Shown here: positions 1-6,937 of the stretch, piece after piece
Layout of the letters: each line of letters starts with the position of its first letter
Position numbering within the stretch: the first letter of the stretch is position 1
Source: Actinomycetota bacterium
Lineage (GTDB): Bacteria > Actinomycetota > Actinomycetes > Nanopelagicales > Nanopelagicaceae
Direction: 5' to 3'
Assembly: GCA_009705025.1 (NCBI GenBank)
Contig: WLDA01000045.1
Span: 1-7,350, forward strand
Length of the DNA: 7,350 bases
Translations under genes and position numbers: made by a program
Notes under the pieces: model-generated
Told to the model about the DNA's origin: nothing
Seen by the model: the letters and a program-made list of their open reading frames with translations, nothing else
The model's database searches: none

Positions 1-375
1 AAAGATGCAATGGAAGCGCTCAAGATGGATTCTTCTTTTGCAACACGTAACGTAAATGAAGGATTTTCTGGCGGAGAGAAGAAGCGCCACGAAATTATGC
101 AGCTGGAATTGCTCAAGCCAAAGATTGCAATCTTGGATGAAACAGATTCAGGACTTGACGTTGATGCACTCCGTATCGTTTCCGAGGGCGTAGTTCGCGC
201 CAAGGAAGCAAATAATTTGGGAGTACTTCTTATTACTCACTACACACGCATATTGCGCTACATCAAGCCAGATTTCGTTCATGTTTTTGCAAATGGCAAA
301 ATTGTTGAAGAGGGCGGAGCAGAACTAGCCGAGAAACTCGAAGCTAACGGGTATGCGGAGTATGTCGGTAGCTAA
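1..375 (+). CDS. sufC: SufC, Fe-S cluster assembly ATPase (5'-truncated by window edge)
   Basis: C-terminal half of SufC, the cytosolic ABC-type ATPase that binds SufB and SufD and drives Fe-S cluster assembly on the SufBCD scaffold. The frame is open from base 1, so the ATG at position 10 is internal; 124 residues are visible of a family length near 250. The Walker A half lies upstream of the window. Visible in order, numbered from base 1: the ABC signature in SufC-specific form (GFSGGEKKR, residues 21-29), Walker B with catalytic Glu (IAILDE, 42-47), the D-loop region [10 protein letters not shown] typical of SufC, and the switch histidine in ITHY (78-81). It ends with the usual glycine-rich stretch and LE..GY tail. 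The next gene, sufS, starts 9 bases after the stop. The SufC-specific motifs and the neighbours make the call secure over other ABC ATPases. Confidence 0.97.
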   Translation, partial: KDAMEALKMDSSFATRNVNEGFSGGEKKRHEIMQLELLKPKIAILDETDSGLDVDALRIVSEGVVRAKEANNLGVLLITHYTRILRYIKPDFVHVFANGKIVEEGGAELAEKLEANGYAEYVGS

Positions 376-381
376 CCGATA
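363..381 (+). other. Small hairpin across the sufC stop / sufS upstream region
   Basis: Bases 363-369 can pair with 375-381 (seven pairs, one of them G-U) around a 5-base loop, AGCTA. The hairpin covers the sufC stop codon and sits where a sufS Shine-Dalgarno would be expected; none is visible there. No T-run follows, so it is not a terminator. A role in translational coupling or mRNA processing is only a guess, and a chance palindrome is possible. Confidence 0.3.
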
Positions 382-384
382 GCC

Positions 385-1617
385 ATGAGCGAACTCGATG
401 TTGCGAAAATCCGTAAAGATTTCCCAATCTTTACAAGGACTATTCGTGATGGAAAAAAGTTGGTCTATCTAGATTCTGGAGCCACAAGTCAAAAGCCTCA
501 ATCGGTTATAGATGCTGAAGTAAATTTCTATTCAAAAAATAATGCCGCTGCTCACAGAGGTGCTCATCAGCTTGCTGAAGAGGCCACTGAAGCAATGGAA
601 TCAGCACGTCAGATTGTTGCCGAATTCTTAGGTGGTGAAGTAGACGAGATCGTATTTACTAAGAGTGCAACGGAAAGCTTGAATTTACTCGCATATTCCT
701 ACACTTCCCTCATCACAAAAGATGACAGCATCGTTGTAACTGAGATGGAACATCATGCGAATTTGATACCTTGGCAGCAATTAGCCGAGCGCACTGGTGC
801 AACTCTCAAATGGTTCGAAGTAGATACTGATGGGCGCCTTGATCTTTCTTCGATTGATACAGTGATTACCGAGGATACGAAGATAGTCGCACTTACACAT
901 CAATCAAATGTCCTTGGAACAATCAATCCCTTAGAGGCAATTGTCGCCAGAGCGCATGAAGTTGGTGCTGTTGTAATTCTGGATGCATGTCAATCAGTTC
1001 CCCACATGCCTATGCACGTTGCTGATCTTAATATTGATTTCTTAGCATTTTCTGGACACAAAGCAGTGGGACCTACAGGTGTAGGTGTGTTGTGGGGGAG
1101 AAGCGAATTACTAGAGATGTTGCCACCTTTCCTATTTGGTGGATCAATGATTGAAACAGTGACAATGACAAGTGCGACATGGGCACCAGCGCCACGAAAA
1201 TTTGAGGCGGGTGTGCCGAATATGGCGCAAATTGTTGGACTCGGAGCAGCGCTAAATTATTTATCAACAATTGGCATGGAGAAGATATATCGTCACGAAG
1301 TAAAACTTGGTGCTTATCTCATAGAGAGATTGAGTTCCATTGAAGGATTACGAATAGTTGGGCCGCACCACATGGAATCACGTGGCGGCACTGTCTCGTT
1401 TACATTCGGCGATATTCACCCACACGATTTAGGTCAATATTTGGATGCACAGGGTATTGCTGTTCGCACAGGCCATCACTGCGCTTGGCCCTTGACTCGT
1501 AAATTGGGTGTAGCAGCTACAACTCGCGCATCCCTATATTTCTATAATGATGAAAGTGATGTTGATGCTCTGATCGAAGGAATCATTGGCGCTAAGAAAT
1601 ACTTTGGACGTTCATAA
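385..1617 (+). CDS. sufS: SufS, PLP-dependent cysteine desulfurase (group II)
   Basis: Converts L-cysteine to L-alanine and leaves a persulfide on its active-site cysteine, which is passed to SufU for Fe-S cluster assembly in the cytosol. The length of 410 residues is normal for SufS. Active-site residues are in place, and several fall at the same numbers I recall for E. coli SufS: His123 stacking on PLP (EHHAN), Asp200 and Gln203 (DACQS), and Lys226 forming the Schiff base (SGHK). The catalytic Cys366 lies in RTGHHCA, a short loop typical of the SufS/group II class rather than IscS/NifS. The ATG at 385 gives the family-typical N-terminus (VAKIRKDFPIF), but no clear Shine-Dalgarno precedes it. 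Translation is probably coupled to sufC, whose stop is 9 bases upstream. The 3' end shares one base with the start of sufU (TAATG). No anomalies in the reading frame. Confidence 0.97.
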   Translation: MSELDVAKIRKDFPIFTRTIRDGKKLVYLDSGATSQKPQSVIDAEVNFYSKNNAAAHRGAHQLAEEATEAMESARQIVAEFLGGEVDEIVFTKSATESLNLLAYSYTSLITKDDSIVVTEMEHHANLIPWQQLAERTGATLKWFEVDTDGRLDLSSIDTVITEDTKIVALTHQSNVLGTINPLEAIVARAHEVGAVVILDACQSVPHMPMHVADLNIDFLAFSGHKAVGPTGVGVLWGRSELLEMLPPFLFGGSMIETVTMTSATWAPAPRKFEAGVPNMAQIVGLGAALNYLSTIGMEKIYRHEVKLGAYLIERLSSIEGLRIVGPHHMESRGGTVSFTFGDIHPHDLGQYLDAQGIAVRTGHHCAWPLTRKLGVAATTRASLYFYNDESDVDALIEGIIGAKKYFGRS

Positions 1618-2054
1618 TGGAATTAGATGCGCTCTACCAAGAAGTTATTTTGGATCACTATAAGCATCCACAACACAAGGGATTGTTATCTACATATGAC
1701 GCACAAGTTCATCATGTAAATCCAAGTTGCGGCGATGAAATAACTCTCAATATTGCTCTCAACAATGGTTCTATCTCCTCACTTTCATGGGATGGAGTTG
1801 GATGTTCGATAAGCCAGGCCAGTGTTTCAATTATGAGTGATTTAGTAATTGGCAAGAGCATCGATGAAGCCCGAGTGATTTTGGATAATTTTGTTGAACT
1901 CATGCAGAGCAAAGGTCTAAAAACTGGTGATCCAGAGATTCTCGAAGATGCTGTCTCGTTAGCTGGGGTTTCAAAATTCCCGGCTCGCATAAAATGCGCT
2001 CTTTTAGGCTGGATGGCTTACAAGGATGCAGTGCTTTCTGCATCAACCAAATAG
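1617..2054 (+). CDS. sufU: SufU, zinc-dependent sulfurtransferase partner of SufS
   Basis: NifU/IscU-like protein of the SufU type, which in Gram-positive bacteria accepts sulfur from the SufS persulfide and relays it to the SufBCD scaffold. The length of 145 residues fits the family. The expected zinc/sulfur ligands are visible: Cys38 and Asp40 (PSCGDE), Cys63 (GCSIS) and Cys127 (RIKCALLGW). The 20-odd residue spacer between the second and third cysteines, longer than in IscU, marks SufU. The start ATG shares its A with the sufS TAA stop, an arrangement that favours coupled translation with its functional partner; there is no separate ribosome binding site. SufU rather than SufE or IscU is well supported by the motif spacing and the gene order. 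Confidence 0.95.
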   Translation: MELDALYQEVILDHYKHPQHKGLLSTYDAQVHHVNPSCGDEITLNIALNNGSISSLSWDGVGCSISQASVSIMSDLVIGKSIDEARVILDNFVELMQSKGLKTGDPEILEDAVSLAGVSKFPARIKCALLGWMAYKDAVLSASTK

Positions 2055-2068
2055 AATATTTCTCTAAC

Positions 2069-2073
2069 GGAGG
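2069..2073 (+). promoter_or_regulatory. Shine-Dalgarno deciding the DUF59/SufT start
   Basis: A GGAGG core lies before two consecutive ATG codons at 2076 and 2079. It is 2 bases from the first and 5 bases from the second, so the second ATG has the workable spacing. It is the only strong ribosome binding site within the Suf part of the window, which suggests this gene is initiated independently of sufU. Confidence 0.75.
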
Positions 2074-2078
2074 TAATG

Positions 2079-2390
2079 ATGAGCGCGACAATTGATGATG
2101 TTACTGAGGCAATGAAGGATGTAGTTGACCCAGAGCTAGGGATCAATGTTGTTGACCTAGGTCTTATTTATGACGTTATGGTCGATGAAACTAATATCGC
2201 AATTCTAAACATGACTCTCACATCTGCAGCGTGTCCTTTACAGGACGTAATCGAAGATCAAACTCGACAAGCTCTCGCTGGGATGACAACTGATGTGAAA
2301 ATCAATTGGGTATGGATGCCACCATGGGGTCCGGACAAGATTTCCGATGACGGAAGAGAACAGCTGCGCGCTCTCGGATTTACGGTTTAG
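2079..2390 (+). CDS. sufT: DUF59/MIP18-family Fe-S maturation factor, SufT-like
   Basis: Small cytosolic protein of the DUF59 (MIP18) family. Relatives such as SufT of Staphylococcus and eukaryotic CIA2 assist Fe-S cluster assembly or delivery; the exact step here is inferred from that family and from its place after sufS and sufU. It has 103 residues from the chosen start. Visible features are the N-terminal DPELGINVVDLGLIYDV block (17-33), the conserved cysteine of TSAACPL (Cys52), and the C-terminal WMPPWGPDKISDDGREQLR stretch that is usual in actinobacterial members. The start at 2079 was preferred over an adjacent ATG at 2076 because of its distance from the GGAGG at 2069-2073. The ABC transporter gene begins 3 bases after the stop. 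The gene could equally be labelled only 'metal-sulfur cluster assembly factor'. Confidence 0.88.
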   Translation: MSATIDDVTEAMKDVVDPELGINVVDLGLIYDVMVDETNIAILNMTLTSAACPLQDVIEDQTRQALAGMTTDVKINWVWMPPWGPDKISDDGREQLRALGFTV

Positions 2391-2393
2391 AAA

Positions 2394-4286
2394 ATGTCAA
2401 TGCATGCGGCTTGGATGACGCATCGCTCAATGACCGCGGATCCATCAGTAAAAGAACAGAAACTCAAGCCAGGGACAGTAAAGCGGATTTTCTCTTTTGC
2501 TCAACCTTATAAACGCAGCATCACATTATTTCTTATCACTGTTGTTCTCGACGCCGTATTAGTTGTCGCAACTCCATTACTACTGCGTCGATTAATAGAT
2601 GATGGAGTCATCCCAAAAAATGGTCAACTAGTTACGCAACTTGCTCTTATGGTCGGGGCGCTAGCTGTTGCTGATGCGTTGATGAGCATGATTGGTCGTT
2701 GGTACTCATCGCAAATCGGTGAAGGATTAATTTATGATTTGCGAACTTTGGTCTTTGCTCATGTTCAAAAACAGTCGATAGCTTTCTTTACTAGAACTCA
2801 AACCGGCGCTCTCATATCGCGAATCAATTCTGATGTTATTGGCGCTCAACAGGCGTTCACTGCCTCTCTCTCTGGCGTCGTCAGCAATGTTGTCAGCCTC
2901 GTTTTGGTAGGCGCGACAATGTTGATTCTTAGCTGGCAAATAACTGTTGTTGCCCTCATTCTTCTTCCAATGTTCCTCATACCTACTAAGTGGGTCGGAA
3001 GGAAGTTGCAGTCTCTTACTCGTGAGTCGTTCAATTTGAATGCTCAGATGTCGAGCACGATGACAGAACGATTCAATGTGTCTGGAGCAATGCTGGTCAC
3101 GCTCTATGGACAACCTGAACAAGAAAAGGAATCTTTTCGTGGCAGAGCGCGCAAGGTCGCAGATATCGGTATCACGATGGCGCTTCTCAACCGTCTATTC
3201 TTTATTGCACTTACTAGCGTTGCAGCAATAGCAACGGCATTTGCTTATGGAATTGGTGGTCATTTAGCAATATCAGGAACTGTCACGGTTGGAACTTTGC
3301 TTGCGATAACAGCGCTTTTAGCCAGACTCTACGGCCCCCTAACAGCGCTTTCTAATGTGCGCATAGAAGTAATGACTGCTTTAGTTTCATTTGAAAGAGT
3401 CTTCGAGGTTCTGGATTTACAACCGATGGTGAGCGATAAGCCTGATGCAAAAGTTCTTGATGCAAAGAACCCAAGTATTGAGTTTCGAGGAGTGGGATTT
3501 CATTATCCACGAGCTGAAGAAATTTCACTTGCCTCACTGGAATCAACTGCTAAAGCAGAAACAGTTCAAAGTGGTGAGGTACTAAAAGATCTATCTTTCA
3601 TGGCGAAATCTGGAACTTTGACTGCACTTGTGGGCCCGTCGGGTGCCGGTAAGACAACAATTAGTGCTTTGTTACCGCGTCTCTATGATGTAACAGCTGG
3701 ATCAATATTGATCGATGGTGACGATATTCGAGATGTGACTTTAGAGTCTTTGCGTAACTCAATAGGTGTGGTTATGCAAGATGCGCATCTATTCCACGAA
3801 ACAATTGCAGAGAATCTTCGTTATGCCAAGAGCGATGCAACTGATGAAGAGATGCAGAGTGCTTGTGAAGCAGCTCAAATTTGGAAACTTATTTCTTCGC
3901 TTCCAAATGGCCTCGAAACCATGGTAGGCGAACGTGGTCACCGTTTATCTGGTGGAGAGAAACAACGCTTAGCGATTGCGCGATTATTATTGAAATCACC
4001 TTCGATTGTTGTCTTGGATGAAGCGACTGCGCACTTAGATTCAGAGAACGAACAGTTAGTACAAGATGCTCTCAAAGTTGCCCTCAAAGGCAGGACTAGC
4101 ATCGTTATTGCCCATCGTCTCAGCACAGTCAGAGATGCAGACCAGATATTGGTTCTAGATAAAGGTGCAATAGTTGAACGCGGAACTCATGACGAACTAG
4201 TCACGCAGGGTGGCTTGTATTCAGATCTTTATAACAGACAAGATTTAGCGGGTACGACGAATCAGGATTCGTCCATACACGACTAG
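2394..4286 (+). CDS. ABC exporter half-transporter (fused membrane and ATPase domains)
   Basis: Multidrug/lipid exporter-type ABC protein of 630 residues, expected to work as a dimer in the cytoplasmic membrane; the substrate cannot be read from the sequence. About six hydrophobic helices are visible, roughly at residues 43-64, 80-101, 158-180, 182-198, 266-288 and 298-318. The ATPase domain follows: A-loop Tyr371, Walker A GPSGAGKTT with Lys420, Q-loop Gln462, signature LSGGE at 518-522, Walker B VVLDEA with Glu543, and switch His574. All catalytic residues are intact. Between the A-loop and Walker A lies an extra, charged stretch of about 20 residues (EEISLASLESTAKAETVQSG) that most ABC exporters lack. 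The start is uncertain: ATGs at 2394, 2400, 2415 and 2430 are all in frame and none has a good Shine-Dalgarno, so coupling to the preceding gene 3 bases upstream is likely. The 3' end overlaps the convergent SURF1 gene by 42 bases. Confidence 0.93.
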   Translation: MSMHAAWMTHRSMTADPSVKEQKLKPGTVKRIFSFAQPYKRSITLFLITVVLDAVLVVATPLLLRRLIDDGVIPKNGQLVTQLALMVGALAVADALMSMIGRWYSSQIGEGLIYDLRTLVFAHVQKQSIAFFTRTQTGALISRINSDVIGAQQAFTASLSGVVSNVVSLVLVGATMLILSWQITVVALILLPMFLIPTKWVGRKLQSLTRESFNLNAQMSSTMTERFNVSGAMLVTLYGQPEQEKESFRGRARKVADIGITMALLNRLFFIALTSVAAIATAFAYGIGGHLAISGTVTVGTLLAITALLARLYGPLTALSNVRIEVMTALVSFERVFEVLDLQPMVSDKPDAKVLDAKNPSIEFRGVGFHYPRAEEISLASLESTAKAETVQSGEVLKDLSFMAKSGTLTALVGPSGAGKTTISALLPRLYDVTAGSILIDGDDIRDVTLESLRNSIGVVMQDAHLFHETIAENLRYAKSDATDEEMQSACEAAQIWKLISSLPNGLETMVGERGHRLSGGEKQRLAIARLLLKSPSIVVLDEATAHLDSENEQLVQDALKVALKGRTSIVIAHRLSTVRDADQILVLDKGAIVERGTHDELVTQGGLYSDLYNRQDLAGTTNQDSSIHD

Positions 4287-4943
4287 TCCTCCAAAAAATA
4301 ACCATTGCAGGGCGTATGCCATATGAGGACCATCGCTTAGTTCTGGAAGTTGAGCACTTACTTGTGGCGTTAGGTTTGGAGCGGATCCACTTACAAGGTC
4401 TAAATAGAAATCTTCAGTATTTTCCCGCGATTGAGCATTTACTTCAGAGGTAATTCCACTCTTGCCTCCACCAGGAAGAGCGAAGAACGTTCCAGAAGGT
4501 AGAGAAGTTCCTAATCGAAAACGGCCAACGATGCTCACTTGTTCCGTGGGAATTGGTGGGGTGATTGGAGCGGTAGTTGCATCAGCTCCTGCTTTGACCC
4601 AACCTCTATCAACCCAGAATTTCTTTCCCTGCATATTGGTAAAGAGAGTCAGAACTTCATATCCGTACTGACCTTCAAAGTAGCGATTACGAAGCAAAAT
4701 TTGTTTATCGGGACTAAATGTTCCTTCTGTCTTAATCTGACGCCATTCCAATTGCAAAGGATTTTCAATTGTTCTCGGTAGATCGATTGCAGTCATTGAA
4801 GATTGGTTAGCAATAAGTGAATTACGTTCATGTCTATCAATACCACGATGGTATTGCCACTGGGCAGCCCATAGGGTGAAAATAATGAGAAGGAGTGCGA
4901 CGAGACTCTTGAGAATTCCAAGAGGTTCTCTCGTCTTTGTCAT
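4245..4943 (-). CDS. SURF1: SURF1-family cytochrome c oxidase assembly protein
   Basis: Membrane protein of 232 residues in the SURF1/Shy1 family, which helps assemble haem-copper cytochrome c oxidase (aa3 type), probably at haem a insertion. The layout fits the family: one transmembrane helix near the N-terminus (about 13-30) ending in WQYHRG, a large extracytoplasmic domain, and a second helix close to the C-terminus (about 208-227) followed by a basic tail. Family-like motifs are WRQIKTEGTF (67-76), LLRNRYFEGQYGYEV (83-97) and WVDRGWV (110-116), plus the tyrosine/tryptophan pattern YALQWLFF entering the last helix. It is the second gene of a minus-strand pair, 14 bases after the DUF3099 gene, with no clear ribosome binding site of its own. 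It converges on the ABC exporter gene with a 42-base overlap of coding ends. The presence of SURF1 implies an aerobic respiratory chain. Confidence 0.92.
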   Translation of the reverse strand: MTKTREPLGILKSLVALLLIIFTLWAAQWQYHRGIDRHERNSLIANQSSMTAIDLPRTIENPLQLEWRQIKTEGTFSPDKQILLRNRYFEGQYGYEVLTLFTNMQGKKFWVDRGWVKAGADATTAPITPPIPTEQVSIVGRFRLGTSLPSGTFFALPGGGKSGITSEVNAQSRENTEDFYLDLVSGSAPNLTPQVSAQLPELSDGPHMAYALQWLFFGGLVVYGRILIRRTR

Positions 4944-4957
4944 GTCGTGAGTTTAGT

Positions 4958-5230
4958 TTATGAAAGTGATTTTGGTTTCTTCCTCAAAACCGATGTCCCA
5001 GTTCCAATTGTCTCGCGTCCTGCATTTGCAACTACTACCGCTACATATGGCAAAAAGACCGCTCCCACGAGTGCGAACCAGCGAAATGGACTCGGCAATA
5101 TAACTGTAAGAATGAAACAAAGTGTTCGTACCATCATGGAAATAAAATAGCGTTTCTGACGTGCTGCCTGATCTGCACTAAGTCCCTTGGGAGCAGAAGT
5201 GATGTCGAATATTTCATCTTCTTTAGCCAT
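4958..5230 (-). CDS. DUF3099 small membrane protein
   Basis: Protein of 90 residues matching the actinobacterial DUF3099 family as I recall it: an ITSAP-like N-terminus (residues 10-14), the block RYFISMMVRTLCF (27-39), and LPYVAVVVANAGRE (60-73). Two hydrophobic helices are visible at about 32-46 and 51-69 with a very short turn, and the C-terminal tail is basic. No enzymatic motif is present and the function is unknown. It is the first gene of the minus-strand unit with SURF1 and is divergent from fabG. A respiratory or membrane-assembly role is suggested only by its SURF1 neighbour. The ATG at 5228-5230 lies about 20 bases downstream of the predicted transcription start, with only a weak AGG as ribosome binding site. 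Confidence 0.88.
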   Translation of the reverse strand: MAKEDEIFDITSAPKGLSADQAARQKRYFISMMVRTLCFILTVILPSPFRWFALVGAVFLPYVAVVVANAGRETIGTGTSVLRKKPKSLS

Positions 5231-5256
5231 GTTTGAAGCCTAAATGGTGTGAAGAG

Positions 5257-5285
5257 ATTATGCATCCGCTAGCTATTCGTGCCAA
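5257..5285 (-). promoter_or_regulatory. Predicted sigma-70-type promoter for DUF3099-SURF1
   Basis: Read on the minus strand, TTGGCA (5280-5285) and CATAAT (5257-5262) are separated by exactly 17 bases, close to the vegetative sigma consensus. Transcription would start near 5250, giving a leader of about 20 bases before the DUF3099 ATG. Based on consensus and position only. Confidence 0.65.
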
Positions 5286-5289
5286 TTCT

Positions 5290-5317
5290 TTGTTTACGCC
5301 TGAGTAGCCATTAGATT
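5290..5317 (+). promoter_or_regulatory. Predicted promoter giving leaderless fabG mRNA
   Basis: TTGTTT (5290-5295), a 16-base spacer and TAGATT (5312-5317), which fits the actinobacterial TANNNT -10 pattern. The -10 box ends 6 bases before the fabG ATG, so transcription should begin at or next to the A of the start codon. No usable Shine-Dalgarno lies before that ATG. The -35 box lies 4 bases from the divergent -35 of DUF3099, so the two promoters are nearly back to back. Confidence 0.55.
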
Positions 5318-5323
5318 CAGGGC

Positions 5324-6040
5324 ATGAGCGATACACAACACTCAATAGCGTTAGTAACTGGTGGCAATAGGGGTATCGGTCTGGCTATTGCGCGATCATT
5401 GCAAAGAAGCGGCCATGATGTAGTTATTACGTATCGTTCAGGAACTCCACCAACAGGATTCAAGAGCGTAGTTATGGATGTGACCTCTACTGAAAGCGTA
5501 GATGCGGCATTTGATGAGATTGAAAGTAAGTGGGGAATCCCGGAAGTAATCGTTGCCAATGCTGGTATCACTAAAGATGGATTAGTGATGAGAATGAGCG
5601 ATGATGATTTTCAAAGTGTCATCGATGCAAATCTCACTGGCTCTTTTAGGGTTGCTCGTCGCGCAACCAAAGGTTTACTCAAACTAAAACGTGGAAGATT
5701 GATATTTATTGGATCAGTTGTTGGGGGAGTAGGTGCGCCAGGTCAGGTCAATTACTCGTCAAGCAAAGCTGGTCTTCTAGGCATGGCGCGATCTTTTGCT
5801 CGTGAATTAGGTAGTCGCGGTATCACTGCAAATGTAATTGCCCCTGGTTTTGTCGAAACTGATATGACTGCTGCTCTAGATGAGAAGCGCAGAGCCGATA
5901 TCGCAGCTTCGGTACCACTAGGTAGATTTTCGACAGCAGATGAAATTGGCGATGTCGTATCCTTCATTGCTTCACCACAAGCGAGTTACATTACGGGTGC
6001 TCTTATTCCCGTTGATGGCGGATTAGGAATGGGACACTAA
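5324..6040 (+). CDS. fabG: FabG, 3-oxoacyl-ACP reductase (MabA-like)
   Basis: NADPH-dependent short-chain dehydrogenase that reduces 3-oxoacyl-ACP to 3-hydroxyacyl-ACP in type II fatty acid synthesis. The 238 residues show the cofactor motif GGNRGIG near the N-terminus, NAG with Asn79, catalytic Asn103 (ANLTGSF), Ser131 (IGS), Tyr144 and Lys148 (YxxxK). The sequence closely follows mycobacterial MabA: GGNRGIGLAIA, NLTGSFRVA, RLIFIGSV and the C-terminal IPVDGGLGMGH. It is followed after 2 bases by an InhA-like fabI, reproducing the mabA-inhA pair of mycobacteria. The start at 5324 is supported by a -10-like box 6 bases upstream, implying a leaderless transcript. SDR enzymes can differ in substrate, but the pairing with fabI makes the fatty acid assignment firm. 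Confidence 0.95.
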   Translation: MSDTQHSIALVTGGNRGIGLAIARSLQRSGHDVVITYRSGTPPTGFKSVVMDVTSTESVDAAFDEIESKWGIPEVIVANAGITKDGLVMRMSDDDFQSVIDANLTGSFRVARRATKGLLKLKRGRLIFIGSVVGGVGAPGQVNYSSSKAGLLGMARSFARELGSRGITANVIAPGFVETDMTAALDEKRRADIAASVPLGRFSTADEIGDVVSFIASPQASYITGALIPVDGGLGMGH

Positions 6041-6042
6041 TA

Positions 6043-6810
6043 ATGGGAATCCTTCAAGGAAAAAGAATTTTAGTAACAGGCGTCCTAACTGATGCTTCAA
6101 TTGCATTTCATATCGCGCGCATAGCCCAAGAGGAAGGCGCAACAGTAATTCTTAGTTCATACGGACGCGTTCACCGTCTGACAGAGCGAATCGCTGGTCG
6201 TCTGCCGCAACCAGCTCCTGTAATTCAATTAGATGTCACTAGTGATGAAGATTTAGCAGCGCTGCCCGATCGTGTTCGCGAACATGTCGATGGCCTTGAT
6301 GGTGTTGTGCATTCAATTGGTTTCGCACCGGAAGCAGCACTTGGTGGAAATTTCCTCAATACTGCTTGGGAAGATGTAGCGGTCGCACTTCAAGTGTCAG
6401 CATTTTCGCTCAAATCTCTAACGATGGCCGCACGCCCGCTTTTCAGTGGTGGGGGTTCAGTAGTTGGACTTGATTTTGATGCACAAGTTGCATGGCCAAA
6501 ATACGATTGGATGGGCGTTGCAAAAGCGGCGCTGGAATCTACATCTCGTTATTTAGCTCGTGATCTCGGTCCAGAAAATATACGCATTAATCTTGTCGCT
6601 GCTGGTCCCATTCGCACGATAGCTGCAAAATCTATTCCTGGATTTGAAGAGTTTGAAAAAGTTTGGAATGAACGATCACCACTGACATGGGATACAACTG
6701 ACCCAATTCCTGCAGCCCAAGCAACGGTGGCACTGCTCTCTGATTGGTTCCCGAAGACAACTGCGGAGATTATTCACGTCGATGGCGGCCTTCATGCGAT
6801 GGGTGCTTAG
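6043..6810 (+). CDS. fabI: FabI, enoyl-ACP reductase (InhA-like)
   Basis: NADH-dependent enoyl-ACP reductase that carries out the last reduction of the fatty acid elongation cycle. The 255 residues begin MGILQGKRILVTG, the usual FabI/InhA N-terminus, and continue with TDASIAFHIARIAQEEGA. Other landmarks are Asp64-type LDVTS in the adenine-binding region, HSIGF with Ser91 (matching InhA Ser94), the aromatic Phe145, catalytic Tyr154 and Lys161 spaced Y-x6-K, and LVAAGPIRT. The Y-x6-K spacing separates it from FabG-type SDRs, and phenylalanine rather than tyrosine at the aromatic position matches the actinobacterial InhA type. It lacks several residues of the InhA substrate loop region, in line with an ordinary chain-length FabI; that reading is inference. 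It starts 2 bases after the fabG stop with only a distant AGGA upstream, so coupled translation is likely. Confidence 0.95.
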   Translation: MGILQGKRILVTGVLTDASIAFHIARIAQEEGATVILSSYGRVHRLTERIAGRLPQPAPVIQLDVTSDEDLAALPDRVREHVDGLDGVVHSIGFAPEAALGGNFLNTAWEDVAVALQVSAFSLKSLTMAARPLFSGGGSVVGLDFDAQVAWPKYDWMGVAKAALESTSRYLARDLGPENIRINLVAAGPIRTIAAKSIPGFEEFEKVWNERSPLTWDTTDPIPAAQATVALLSDWFPKTTAEIIHVDGGLHAMGA

Positions 6811-6828
6811 GCGCGAATTTCTCTATTT

Positions 6829-6936
6829 GGGCTCGCTCGGGTAATCTTTGCACCAGACCAGTGGCTCCGGCCGCTGCAAGAGGAGTTACCGCTCCCACCT
6901 TCTTCGCTTATAGCGATCTGGTTCGTCGGGTATGAC
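6829..6936 (+). ncRNA. Candidate structured RNA leader upstream of infC
   Basis: Part of the 219-base gap between fabI and infC; it holds no convincing protein gene but folds well on paper. An outer stem GGTAA (6840-6844) with TTACC (6886-6890) encloses TTGCA (6848-6852) with TGCAA (6875-6879), capped by GTGGC (6861-6865) with GCCGC (6870-6874) around a UCCG loop, the stable UNCG tetraloop type. The unpaired CCAGACCA between stems can pair with TCTGGT at 6917-6922, a possible pseudoknot. A separate hairpin TCGCT/AGCGA lies at 6904-6916 with a 3-base loop. TCGGGTA occurs twice (6837-6843 and 6926-6932), so TTACC has two competing partners. A terminator-like hairpin follows at once. It may be an infC attenuation leader, a ribosomal-protein binding leader, or the fabI 3' end. 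I do not recognise a known family, and folding was done by eye. Confidence 0.5.
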
Positions 6937-6937
6937 T

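Noticed and set aside
2727..3122. 131-codon open frame on the minus strand inside the ABC exporter gene
   Set aside because: It lies opposite an intact, conserved membrane domain, and its translation has no recognisable motif or consistent composition; it is a shadow of the real gene. The same applies to the minus-strand frames at 1073-1270, 1712-1990, 3352-3546 and 3938-4126.
4947..5150. 67-codon plus-strand frame opposite DUF3099
   Set aside because: It is antisense to a recognisable DUF3099 protein and has no ribosome binding site or promoter; the minus-strand reading gives the conserved sequence.
6744..6935. 63-codon plus-strand frame running from the fabI end into the gap before infC
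   Set aside because: It begins inside the conserved end of fabI in another frame, and its translation is low-complexity without motifs. The gap region is better explained by RNA structure.
6917..6936. tRNA T-arm-like GGTTCG in the infC leader
   Set aside because: No acceptor stem, anticodon arm or CCA end can be built around it; it is a chance resemblance.
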